From Agarophyton chilense (lineage: Eukaryota; Rhodophyta; Florideophyceae; Gracilariales; Gracilariaceae): a stretch of DNA of 64,000 bases. This document shows positions 53,803 to 63,854 of the stretch, piece by piece; position 1 is the first letter of the stretch, and each line of letters opens with the position of its first letter. Where the stretch lies: assembly GCA_030374765.1 (NCBI GenBank), contig JARGXX010000111.1:992001-1056000 (forward strand). The letters run 5' to 3'. The translations under genes were made by a program, and so were the position numbers. The notes below the pieces were generated by a model, which worked only from the letters and a program-made list of their open reading frames with translations, was not told the origin of the DNA and did not search any database.

Positions 53803-56800
53803 TTGGGGCTGCTACGAAATTGCGCCGAGCAACGACGCCTGAAACGGCGGGTGGTCACGGCGCAAGATCATGACTCGCAACTGTGCAAAGTTGCATCCGG
53901 TGCGCCTCAGTGCGGCGGTGTAGAGGAAGCGCGAAGAGAAAAAAAGTCCAGACGACAGAGGGATAGACTGATCGCAACTAGAACCGGAATGCAAACCACT
54001 GAAGAGTTCTGTTCCTGCAGATGTAGAATGGGTTCGGGTTCCGACCAAAGCTTCTCCAAACTTGCACGGCCGTTCCATTTGGTCGCCACGAAGTAACCTT
54101 TGCCTTCCGTGAGGATTTCAGTGCCCCTTCAGAAGTCGACACAGGCCTCTGTGGTTTGGATATTCGCAGCGCCTTCGCCCGTCCCGCTGTCAGGAGAAAG
54201 GGAGAAAGGGGGGCCAGATCGAAACCGTCAGGTAACTTATCCTTGCCTATATATGGAGGGAGGCGCGTGCGAAGTGCTTTCCAGTTCCTTATCTGCAGCA
54301 CCCGAGCCACGCGGCGATCGTCCTTCACACAACAGCGTTTTCGAGATGTCGAAGTTATCGAGCGCAGTCTATGGTCACCAGTTCAGGGCGCCCCGCGCGA
54401 GCGGGGTTAGGCAGACCATAGGCACGATGCCGGCCCCTTTCCGTTCCGTGCCCTTACCTATACAGGAGTTAGACCGCCGTCCTCGGAGATCGCAGATTGT
54501 TCCCAGGAGGGAAGAACCTTTTCCGTGTTAGTGGGCAAATAAGCCAAGCACGGAGACCATTATCTAGACGCGCAGCGGTTCGCTCGCCTTTTAGCGAGAA
54601 AGTCGCTTGCCGAGATTGTTAGCCGCAATTCGAAGCAGACAAGCGCGGCTGTCTGGTAGGAGCAGTGAAATCATTTCCGGGGCATCCCTGAGACCGAGCA
54701 GAACAAGACGCAAAGGAAGTGCGATATGGCCTTCGTGCTGTTCGCTGATGAACAAAAGTACCAGGTACGGCTACAGAACCTTTCGGAGAAGGCGTACACC
54801 GATTAGCATTTACCGGGGAAGGGTAACAATCTGCACGGTTCGGAGATGTTGGCACCGTCATGCGGAAAGATAAATTAGCTTACTCGAAAGTGGTTGGGCG
54901 ACGACTTCGCGATCAAAGCGCGGATATGCGCGTTGATGGGGTGCTTTTGCGTGTGGCACAACGTCAATTTCTTCCACTTGACCAAGAAGTACCGCGCGGG
55001 TGTATGAATACCTGTTTCGCCTTCCTGAAAGAGCGTGGCGTGACGAGGGATCTGGTTCTCTTCACGTCTCCGATTTTTGCTTTCCGTACCAACGAGCTAC
55101 CGGCGATGGATCTATTCGGATAGAAGGTGACAAAGATCTCGTATGCCGAGTGGGCTCTTTTTTTCTTCATGGGATTCCTCCAAGCAGCTCATAAGGCGGT
55201 GGTCTTTTTTACCTGTTTAGCTGACGAGTGTATCTTTCGGGCTGCGGACGGAGATGAATGGCAATACAATACCGTACCAGCTGGTGTGCCTTTTTGCCGA
55301 AATGGAGTTGCAGAACATCCTAAGCGGTACTTCATTACCTCCCGACAAAGCGGAGAAGATGTTACAGTTCACGTTTGAGACGGATTGGGGCAAGTCGCCG
55401 GGGTTCTTATGGAATAATTACTACGAAGACTTCTTTTCGCCGATGCCACCTTCCTCGATAGCAGCAAAACTGGTCGGTCGCCCTCTGCGATTAAAGGTGG
55501 AGTTCCCGCGGTGGCCGTCTGAAACGAGACTGGAATTCTTCCCGATGAATTTTACGAAACAAGACTTCGAACCTGTCCCCATACAGACGACTGTGGCCGC
55601 CGCGGTACCTACATCCAGGTCTGTTTCCATACCCTTGAAGGCGATAAAAACTGTTGAGGCCAAGACCAAAAATGAAGACAACCGAGGTTGATGAGGAGAT
55701 GAGTGCTTTGAAGGGGGCATATATGCCGTTCGGTGAAGCTCACCCTGCCACGTTGGCGCATGGGCCTGCGCATATCTGTAGGTGACTGCGCTGTGCGGTC
55801 TTTTTGTAGAGAACGATTTGATGCGCATGCGTCAAGACCACTAAGGTTTTCTGACCCTGGTGAACGAGAAAACCGTGCGGGCCCTTGGTGATCTTGGGGT
55901 TGTCGTTACTGATTCTCTGCGGGGGGGGGGGGGGGGGGGGCGTTGTCAGCGAGTAATAAGCTTACCGAGTCTGAGCGGGTGGAGTGGGACGCCACCCGTA
56001 AGAAGGGGGCAAACACTGCGAAGGTGTTACAAGAGTTCCGCCGCGCCACCGCATGGTTTTTTCGCAAACACCAACCGGGCCATCCCGGTAAGGTCGGAAG
56101 CAGCGCCCGGGGTGGGGGAGTCCTCTACTGCCGGGTAGCACAAAAGAGGCTCGGAACCTTCTGGTGGTTTAGCCGGCAGCGGCAGCGGGAACCCGTCTAC
56201 TGTATCGTGCGTGGTCGAGGGGGTGACGGGGTGCACTTCCAAAGGGATGGAGGGGACTACTTCGACGACGGTGGCCAAACATGCGTCGGCTTCCGCAGAA
56301 GTCTTCCAATTTGGAGGTGGAGTGGTTCGGTACGGGAGAGGAACGTTCTCGATCGCATTCGGGCGAGGCCGAAGTCACGCGATGTACCGCGGGGGAGGGC
56401 GTGGCACTTCGAAGTCTCTCCCGTTCTAGTCGAAGAAGGCTCTCAAGTCGGGGAAGCGACTGGGCGTCTAGTGCTACCCAATGCTCGCCGTTCGGAGTTA
56501 GTTGAGAATGAAGAGGAAAAGAATTCGAGGTTCCCCTCTATGTTCTCTTTGCGTTTTCGGGAGCAGTGGGAACCTTCCAGAAGTTGGTTCTCCGACGTGC
56601 ATGGGCCAATCCGAGCAATTTGCACGTGCTTCGTGGTCGGAGAACGGTGCAGACAGTAGATGTGCGGGCCTGGTCACGTGGCTATTTACCGAGCGGTACG
56701 TCGGTTCCCCAGTATGAGTCGCCACTCGTTCTCCGCATCTCCGAATGGTGGTGTTTATCTATTCCGCCCAACTTTTCTTGAGGTTACGGCGTCTCTAATA

Positions 56801-56845
56801 GCGGTGAATAAAGAGCTGGATAAACTGCAGCGGGGGTTCGTGTAG
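53803..56845 (+). pseudogene. GC-rich decayed coding block of unknown origin
   Basis: For 3 kb the composition is clearly richer in GC than both sides. All readings with protein-like character are on the plus strand, but they jump frame. Examples are the LPERAWRDEGSGSLHVSDFCF and RIEGDKDLVCRVGSFF frame at 55003-55194. QNILSGTSLPPDKAEKMLQF and DWGKSPGFLWNNYYEDFF are at 55254-55691. SASNKLTESERVEWDATRKK, ANTAKVLQEFRRATAWFF and ARPKSRDVPRGRAWHFEVSP are at 55943-56510. A TASLIAVNKELDKLQRGFV end lies near 56790-56845. I recognise no family. It may be a mobile element or an endogenous large-element gene. It stops just before the mariner element. Confidence 0.4.
55921..55940 (+). repeat. Homopolymer of 20 G
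   Basis: Twenty consecutive G bases lie inside the GC-rich decayed block. It is long enough for a stable quadruplex and is prone to slippage and to assembly error. Confidence 0.95.
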
Positions 56846-56904
56846 TATTCAACACATTCGGATAGCCGATGCATCCTTTTTTCCTGAGTACGATGATGCT
56901 CATA

Positions 56905-58161
56905 CAGTGCGTTTCAAAAAGATATCCCTTTGCAAAAACTGCGCCAAAAAGGAATTTCACGTACTGCAGAGCACATTTCACAGCAAATAAAAACCATTTA
57001 GTCAATAACACTGTTTCAAATGTATATCCTTCATACAATCATTTGCTCAATTATGGCTCGTGGCGTGCCTCTCACACGTTCTGAACAGCTGCGAATCATG
57101 GAATTAGTAGCTCAAAGTAAGATTCCAGCCGATATAGCGCGAAAACTCAAGCATAGCTCAAAACCAACCAGAAACTTCATAAAAAACCTCGCTACATACG
57201 GTACAAAGCGTGAAAATAGCCGTTCTACATCGATTTTCACGACCAATAAGCGTGCAACTAAGCAAAAACTATCTCGAAAAAAATTCATTTTGCGTAAAAT
57301 TTTTTGAACATTTAAATTAGCCTCTATCAAGATATACTATATGGTGTTTAGTTAACCGTCAAAATTTGTTCAAGTACACAAAAATGAAGAATTTTTTAAA
57401 GATAATCACAAGAAAAAGCGTGTAGAATGATGTTCTCAAAAAACTAATTGGAAAGCAAAATGGAAACCTTGATGGTCTAGATTGGTCTATATTTTATTGG
57501 CATCATCTACGAAATGGAAAGAAAGAATTTTTGATTCGGAATTCAGGAGGCGCATAAGTAATGGTCTGGGCTGGAATTTCTACGAAAATAGCAACAGATA
57601 TGGCTTTTTTGAAACTAATATGAACTCTGAGAAGTATATTGAGGTTCTAGAAAACTATGTACTACCTTTTGCTAACTGTATGCAGGAAAAAGAAATCATT
57701 TTCCAGCAAGATAATTCACCTGTGCATAAGTCTAGTTCTATGAAACAGTGGTTCAATAGTCTAAATATGTCGATTATGGAAGGGTCTGCGCGCTCTCCTG
57801 ATCTCAATTCTATCGTAAACATTTGGGAATTGTTGAAACGAATGGTTTATGAGCAAGAAAGGCATTTTGATACAGTTTTTGATTAAAAAAATTGTATCAA
57901 AGATTGCTGGGCAATTATTGACTGTAATGCTATCAATGCTTTCATAGAATCAATTCCAACGCGTTTTATAAGTGTTGCATAGGCTCAAGAAGAAAAATAA
58001 ACTACTGAACTCGCGTTAGAATTAAACAATTCATTAGAGATTATGTTTTTGAAACAGTATTTCTACTTTCAAGTTTTTTCACACTGATCTTGTTAGGTTT
58101 ACTGTAGCCAAAACGTCTATTTTTGGAAAATTTGCGCAAGGGTTATGATTTTGAAATAGAC
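56905..58161 (+). mobile_element. Tc1/mariner element, about 1.26 kb
   Basis: The left end CAGTGCGTTTCAAAAAGATA (after a TA at 56903-56904) and the right end, read on the minus strand from 58161 as GTCTATTTCAAAATCATAAC, are diverged inverted repeats of about 45 bp. Both continue through CCCTT.GC to a CCAAAAA block. Length and the internal transposase relic fit the Tc1/mariner superfamily. The right end directly abuts the LTR of Gyp-2. Confidence 0.75.
57053..57886 (+). pseudogene. Tc1/mariner transposase relic
   Basis: The ATG at 57053 opens an 84-codon N-terminal piece with the paired helix-turn-helix start (LTRSEQLRIMELVAQSKIPA, DIARKLKHSSKPTRNF). After frame changes a WYH-type stretch (FYWHHLRNGKKEF, VMVWAGIST) lies at 57490-57585. 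The catalytic half at 57600-57886 has NSEKYIEVLENYVLPFA, IIFQQDNSPVHKS (second Asp) and SPDLNSIVNIWELL. In the last motif the family's catalytic Glu (xENLW) is Val. With frameshifts and this loss the protein is inactive. Confidence 0.85.
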
Positions 58162-58164
58162 TTT

Positions 58165-59028
58165 TGTAGGACAATGCCCCCAAGGGGGAAAACCTACGAA
58201 GACGTCCGGATCTTCCTCTCACGAGGTAACCGGCGCGGTAGAGCCCTCCCAGGGATCGGCGCGCAATGCCGGGTGTAAGCCGGCGCCGAACCGTCGCGAC
58301 GGGCGCAGGGAGGCTGAAAGAAGCCGAGAATATCCGCCAAAGCGGTGCTTGCGTATCCTCTGAGGAGGCAAAACCCACGAGAGTGGCGAGCACGACAGGT
58401 GTCAGTGCGAGCCGCAAGAGCGGGAATTGCCCAATGAAGGGGAGGAAACGGGAAGGAAAATGGGAACGGAGGCAAGAGGGCGAGGTTGACCACGAGTCGC
58501 AAGAGGGGTCTCGGGAATAGCCGGAACTGCCGGGTGTAGCAAACCGTATACACGGGCGGAACCACGAAAGTGGGAATAGATACCCAACACACGAAGGCTG
58601 CTTGAACGTCCAAGGGGGTTGGGAAGCCGTGCACCACGGGAAATCCCTCCGTAAGGAGTTGTATATCCGCGCAGGCGGTTCGACCCAGAGCCAAGATCTG
58701 GAAGACCAAGATCACACTTGTTGGGGAGACTTTACTGGACCGGCGGCCGCGAGGCCGGCGGCCTAAGTACTGTAGTCACCGTAGAATACAATAAATAAAG
58801 TCTATCCTAAATAGCTAAATGTCCGTCTAACAAAGGGGCCAATCTGGCGGCCACGTGTCGCGCGGGTGCTGCGGCCACGTGTATGGCACCCGGTCCCGCC
58901 GGTGCATCACCGGCGTTCCGGCCATCGCCGTGAAAACGGATTACTCCTACTCATAACGAGGTTGCACGCCGGAGGCTCCGGAAAAAACTTAAGTCCCGAA
59001 AAACCTCCCTGGAGGACGTTGCTCTTCA
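58165..59028 (-). repeat. Gyp-2 3' LTR (864 bp)
   Basis: Nearly identical to 26285-27146 in reverse orientation; it runs from TGAAGAGCAAC (59028) to CCTACA (58165). The polypurine tract is the C-run at 59031-59040 on the plus strand. Confidence 0.88.
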
Positions 59029-59075
59029 TATCCCCCCCCTTAAGACAGGGCGAACACCTCGAAGAGGAAGTCGGC

Positions 59076-60851
59076 ATGGCAGCTCGTCATGATAAGAGCG
59101 CGTCCGACACCGGGTCTCCGGAAACCAACACACCTTCACCAAGGATCCCGCGCCAGCTCTTCGCATCCGATTCCAACCACAGCACACCAACACGCACCAT
59201 GTCCAACCCCGACCGTCATAACACATCCGTGACTCCCGCCCTCGGCGGTTCCACCGGCTTCCGGTCCGCGCCCCACCCTGGGGATGTTACCAACCTCGCG
59301 TACGAAGACCGCCGTATTGGCGCCCGCTTTCGTGGACAGGCGGACCCACCGCAGTGGCCGACCTACGACGCCCTTGTGGGTGCAAATCCGAGAACTCGGC
59401 ATGGCTCCGCGATGTTGCGGTATGCGCCTTGGTTTCACCCATTGGCTGTCCGCGACGAGGATTTGATCCAATCCTACACCGATAATTCGGAGATGCTCCC
59501 GGGCGACCTGCCCGGCGTAGTGACCATGTCCTGGGATTGGCGTAATCGCATCGCCATCCCGGTACACCACATACTCCGCCGACGCGGTGAATCCTCTGCG
59601 GAGGCTCAGGCCGCGCTTGTGCGGATCGCTTATCTCAGGCACCATCGGGCGCCTTTCGAGTTCCCGATACCGCCAAAGGTCGAATTCGACGTCCACCTTT
59701 ACCGCACTCGCGGGGAAATGTCGTACTGTGACCGTCTTAACGGATTGGAAACCCTCGCTTGGAGGGGCACACCGATCGCTCGGCAAGAAGCCCTTTGCTG
59801 GGCACGACCGATTCTTCGGGCAGAGTTCCGCTACCAACCGCGGCAGTCGCGCTCGAACTTCCTTCAGAACTTCATCCGCGATGAGCGGCGTTGGCGGGCC
59901 CGGACCGGGTATTTCGTACCGTACCAGAACACGGAGATTGAGCGCATCGCGCCTGCTCACCGACGTGGTCGGTACGTCAGTCTCCCAGACTGGTGGTCCT
60001 CCTTGGAGGCGTGCTGGGGTTGCTTCATTGAGCTGCCCCCAGTATTCACCTATGTAGGGTCGTCGTTCTTGAACGATCCCCAGTCGGGGTGGTGGTCCGT
60101 CGTGGTAAGCAAATGGGCCGTCCGCACTGCGGCTTTTATCCTCGCTGAGGCGTACGACCAATGCCGATTGTGGTACGTGCCACCGCGTGTGCGGGCTGCG
60201 ATCCGCCGTTTGGACATGCGCATCCCCCTCGGGGGCGAGGCGAACGAAGAAGAGATGCTGGGCCTCCTCGACTTTGTGGAGGGGGTCCAGTGGGATGAGG
60301 TCCCGCTGGAGAACTCCCAACGCATTCAACCGCGTCGCAGGTCTGGCCCCGGATTCGGGAGGAATACCGCGCTAGCGGGGGATTTCATCTACTTCGACCC
60401 CTGGGATTACCACGAGATCAGCCGCGAGGAAGCAAAAGCCAAGCGGCATGCGCCGCGTGAAGTCCCGGCTGACCACCCGCGAGGGTATGTCGACTCGAGC
60501 GACTATTACCGCGACTATGCGGATGGTGACCCGATGGTCGACAACGAACCGGAGGATCCGGGTTACGCTCCGATGGAGGGTGACGAGTCCGGCGAGGCCG
60601 GTGAGGAGTGCGTTGAATACGGTGGTGCGGCTCCATCCGGGGCTGCTGATGCCGTGCGAACGGATTCCTATCCGACTCCATCGGTGGCGGGCCCGCCCGC
60701 CACCGTCGCTGGCGCGGAGCGGGGCGAGGTCATCGCGCGCTTCCTTCGGGAGGTGGGGCTTCGCCCTTCCGAGATCTCGGGTGATGTGGCCGCCATGCGG
60801 GATGCCTTAGCCAACCGCCTGGGCGGGGGTCCACCTCGTGCGGAGGAATGA
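59076..60851 (+). CDS. Antisense accessory protein of Gyp-2 (aORF, 591 aa)
   Basis: This is the counterpart of 24461-26236. From the ATG at 59076 it has exactly 591 codons, without an indel relative to Gyp-1 and with roughly 30 amino-acid differences counted by eye. The frame is open further upstream into the LTR, but the conserved ATG is the likely start. Blocks listed for Gyp-1 (LRYAPWFHPLAVRDED, SWDWRNRIAIPVH, WWSSLEACWG, EEMLGLLDFVEGVQ) are all retained, as are the Ser/Thr/Pro-rich N-terminus and acidic C-terminus. It lies tail to tail with the pol-derived frame (stops 333 bp apart), with its start about 48 bp from the LTR. No domain is recognised. It is probably expressed from an antisense promoter in the LTR; this is inference. 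Confidence 0.8.
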   Translation: MAARHDKSASDTGSPETNTPSPRIPRQLFASDSNHSTPTRTMSNPDRHNTSVTPALGGSTGFRSAPHPGDVTNLAYEDRRIGARFRGQADPPQWPTYDALVGANPRTRHGSAMLRYAPWFHPLAVRDEDLIQSYTDNSEMLPGDLPGVVTMSWDWRNRIAIPVHHILRRRGESSAEAQAALVRIAYLRHHRAPFEFPIPPKVEFDVHLYRTRGEMSYCDRLNGLETLAWRGTPIARQEALCWARPILRAEFRYQPRQSRSNFLQNFIRDERRWRARTGYFVPYQNTEIERIAPAHRRGRYVSLPDWWSSLEACWGCFIELPPVFTYVGSSFLNDPQSGWWSVVVSKWAVRTAAFILAEAYDQCRLWYVPPRVRAAIRRLDMRIPLGGEANEEEMLGLLDFVEGVQWDEVPLENSQRIQPRRRSGPGFGRNTALAGDFIYFDPWDYHEISREEAKAKRHAPREVPADHPRGYVDSSDYYRDYADGDPMVDNEPEDPGYAPMEGDESGEAGEECVEYGGAAPSGAADAVRTDSYPTPSVAGPPATVAGAERGEVIARFLREVGLRPSEISGDVAAMRDALANRLGGGPPRAEE

Positions 60852-61184
60852 CCGGAGCTTCTGGTAGAATGTAGGGCGGCGCCACTAGGGCGCCCTTGCC
60901 AGTAATGAGAAATAAAAAGAAGAGGGTCGCCTTTCCGACGCCCTTTCCCAAGTCCGCTTCTTTCTTTCCGGGGTACCGGCCTTCTACTGGGGTTCCGGCG
61001 TTGCAGGGAACCAGCCTAGCTGGGAGTTCTGTGTTTAACGGTGGGCGCTTCGCGCGCGGACCAGGTAACTGGCACGACCACCAACGACGTTGGGATAGCG
61101 TGAGCGGTTGCTTCCTTCCCCGCGTTGGGGCATGGACGGAGATGGCGCGTGGCGCCATCAGCCATTCCATTCCGTGTTCACGGT

Positions 61185-63821
61185 TTATCCCTTTTGGGCG
61201 TTTACCAGCGTGGCTGGGAGTGCGGTCCCCGCAAGGCGGTGGTATCGCATTACCGTGGAGCGCGGGAGGTGCTCGATGGGCTCCGGGGTGTCCCACTCCG
61301 GCCCGTATCCGTACCAGCGGGTCCGGTACTGGGGCAGCCCGTGCTCATCGTAGCTATGTCCGACGATTCGGTCCAGGACGTACTCCTGCACGTACACTTG
61401 CCGGCCTTGCCGGGTGGTGGTGACCCGAGCCTCAGCGCCGCGTGGTGCTGGGCTCGTCGTTGCCTGTTCCGGGTCACCCGGTTTGTCATTCCGCTCTGCA
61501 GTTGTTGCCGGGTTGCCGGGGCTGCCGTACCGCTTCGCGGAAGTTGCCGGCGCGGCCGGGTTGTGTTTCCGCTCGGCGGTAGGGGCTTCCCTGAAGTCCG
61601 CTCTTACCGCGAGTTTGCGGGGGTCCTTCCGTCTTGGTGACGGTTCGCCGGAGGCCTCCGCTTGATTTGCGGCATGCGGCGTTCCCATTGGTGGGCAGTT
61701 TTCGCCGTGCGGTGCGCCGTGGGCGGTGAGTGGTTCACCGTCCCGGCGATCCGCCTCCGCGGGGTGGCTGTCAGCCAATGACCGGGATGCCGGGTGCCCA
61801 TTCGTCCGATCTCCCGCCCGGGTCACGTGACCTTGAGGACGGGTGGTCGGGCCGTCGCGGACAGTTGGCTCCGATTGTTCGGCAAGGGAGGCGGTTTTCG
61901 ACTTGCCGTTGCGCCCCTTTTCCCCCACGGGGTTCGTACCGTTCTCAACGGAGCGGCTCGCTAGACCTGCTTGCGCAGCGCCCGCCGGAGTACCGGTATC
62001 GACCGAAACGCTCGGTGTGCGACCGCGAATGTGCGGGGAGCCCTCAGTTGCTTCCACGCGATGCGGAGCGTCCGTAGGGTCTCGCTTCCCGGCTTCGGGT
62101 CTTCGAGCGCCTTGGTCCCCCTTGCAGGGTTGCGTGGCGGTCAGGTTGACCGCCGCGTCCCGCGGGAGCGGATTGGCGTCCGGCGGCGATGCCGGTTGCC
62201 CGCTCGGGGGCCTTGCCCGGGGTGTCCGGTTAAACTTCCGTTGCGACGGCGATGCTTCCGCGATTGAGCGGGTCCCCTCCCCCTCCTTAGACGAAGCGGC
62301 ATAGAGAGTGGTAGAAACGCCCAACTGGCGGGGATAGACACCGCGCAGTGGCGTGAGAGAAGAAAGGCCATTCAGGCCAGCGTCCGATTGAATCGGTATA
62401 TCAGAGAGTCCCACGATTGGGTTGTAGAGCGGGAATCGCTTATTGGCGGGTAAAGCAACCATCTGGATGGGATAGATTAGCCCTACCGTAGAAACGGGAA
62501 CTTCCGCAATATGCGAGGGATTCTGGGAACCATCCTCGTTGCGAGGGGCTGAAGCATCCAGAGTTCTGTTAAATGGCCCTCCTCTGCGCCTTGGGCGTAT
62601 GCAGGCCATCGAACGCTGAACAGCGGAAGGCATTACTGAAAGCCACGAGTTCCAGCAACTCTCATGATCCGAACAATTCGGTAGCCCATCCAGCAATGGC
62701 TGCGCTTTGAAATTCACCAACTCAGGTGGTATCTTTCCGACGTCAGTCGTGCAGAACCGACGGTAGTCGATGACAACAATCCAAGAACCATTGGATATCT
62801 TATCCAGTACTGCTGGTGGCGACACACACGGCAGTGTGGATAAGTTCAGCGTAGACTGGGGACCTCCGACGAGATTATCCCCCTCCTCAGAGTGACCCAT
62901 TCCGGTTGAACCGGTACGATCCCCTTGAAGGGTAAAGATAGACATGGGGTGAGGAGCAACTCTTCCAATGACTTGGTTCCTAACCAGATACTGGTGTTTC
63001 TCTCCAAAGTTGGAAACACATACATAAAACGACTTGTCGGGCTCAATGTGAACCATTCCATCCGCGAAAGCAAGTTGATGCCTGTTCGACAGTGATGTTA
63101 TCGGTCGAACGATTCGAGTACCGTGCTGACGAGAAGTGACACGCACCCAAGAGTGGGACTTTGGCGGAATGAAAATCGACTCGTCGACACAAAGCTTTGT
63201 AGACTCGCGAAAAGCGGCGGGGAACTCCTGTGCAGCAGGAAGAGGAACATGCTTCTTCGATGCACGCTTCGGCGGACGGCGGACGATGGGAACAGAGGAT
63301 CCATCGTCCAATTCCACACGCTTTAAGCGGGGTACAATGGCTTCGACGAAACGGTCGCAAAAATCACAACCCAAGATGAGAGGGGCGGGGAGTGACCGAC
63401 AGACAATAAAGTGCAGCTTCACGACGCAGGGTCCTAATCGTACCACCAAATCGATCACTCCAACCGTTTCTAACGGGTTGTTACCAGCGTCAGCGGCGTC
63501 TAATGATACGCCACGGCGGATTTGCGACTGCAAAGCAGGTGGTAGGATAGATTCCACGACGAAGTTCGGTTCTGTACCTGTATCCAACACAGTGAGAAAA
63601 CGCACCATGAACTTGGTAGTAAGGCCTAGGTCAGCGTAAACTTTAAAGTTTCGCTTCGCCATGACCATGACTCTTTCAGGGAACCGGTTGTGATGTACCC
63701 GTTTCCACGGTCGACGTAAAACACCAAAGTGTTCAGAGTCCACGTCTGAGACGGCCTGTTTCCTTGAGAGGTTTTTGACCGGGGAGCGAGGCGGGAACGC
63801 CTCGGGCGTCGTCAGCCTCAA
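61185..63821 (-). CDS. Gyp-2 pol-derived frame: protease, linker, Arg/Pro-rich arm, chromodomain (no RT, RNase H or integrase)
   Basis: One uninterrupted frame of 878 codons lies in the -1 frame relative to gag and has no ATG at its start, so it would be made by frameshifting from gag. It begins before the protease (VLDTGTEPNFVVES at about residues 83-97, then LILGCDFCDRF near 175). A pre-RT segment related to Gyp-1 follows (RQHGTRIV, RNQVIGRVAPHP) to about residue 300. There is then a unique stretch of roughly 200 residues without known motifs, an Arg/Pro/Ala-rich arm, and the chromodomain at about 815-865 (EYVLDRIVGHS, RWYGYGPEWDT). An intact frame after loss of about 700 residues of enzymes is remarkable. 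The product might package and process but could not reverse-transcribe. Confidence 0.78.
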   Translation of the reverse strand: MRLTTPEAFPPRSPVKNLSRKQAVSDVDSEHFGVLRRPWKRVHHNRFPERVMVMAKRNFKVYADLGLTTKFMVRFLTVLDTGTEPNFVVESILPPALQSQIRRGVSLDAADAGNNPLETVGVIDLVVRLGPCVVKLHFIVCRSLPAPLILGCDFCDRFVEAIVPRLKRVELDDGSSVPIVRRPPKRASKKHVPLPAAQEFPAAFRESTKLCVDESIFIPPKSHSWVRVTSRQHGTRIVRPITSLSNRHQLAFADGMVHIEPDKSFYVCVSNFGEKHQYLVRNQVIGRVAPHPMSIFTLQGDRTGSTGMGHSEEGDNLVGGPQSTLNLSTLPCVSPPAVLDKISNGSWIVVIDYRRFCTTDVGKIPPELVNFKAQPLLDGLPNCSDHESCWNSWLSVMPSAVQRSMACIRPRRRGGPFNRTLDASAPRNEDGSQNPSHIAEVPVSTVGLIYPIQMVALPANKRFPLYNPIVGLSDIPIQSDAGLNGLSSLTPLRGVYPRQLGVSTTLYAASSKEGEGTRSIAEASPSQRKFNRTPRARPPSGQPASPPDANPLPRDAAVNLTATQPCKGDQGARRPEAGKRDPTDAPHRVEATEGSPHIRGRTPSVSVDTGTPAGAAQAGLASRSVENGTNPVGEKGRNGKSKTASLAEQSEPTVRDGPTTRPQGHVTRAGDRTNGHPASRSLADSHPAEADRRDGEPLTAHGAPHGENCPPMGTPHAANQAEASGEPSPRRKDPRKLAVRADFREAPTAERKHNPAAPATSAKRYGSPGNPATTAERNDKPGDPEQATTSPAPRGAEARVTTTRQGRQVYVQEYVLDRIVGHSYDEHGLPQYRTRWYGYGPEWDTPEPIEHLPRSTVMRYHRLAGTALPATLVNAQKG

Positions 63822-63854
63822 CTCTGAGCACGCCTCTCCCGAAGGGGAGACTCC

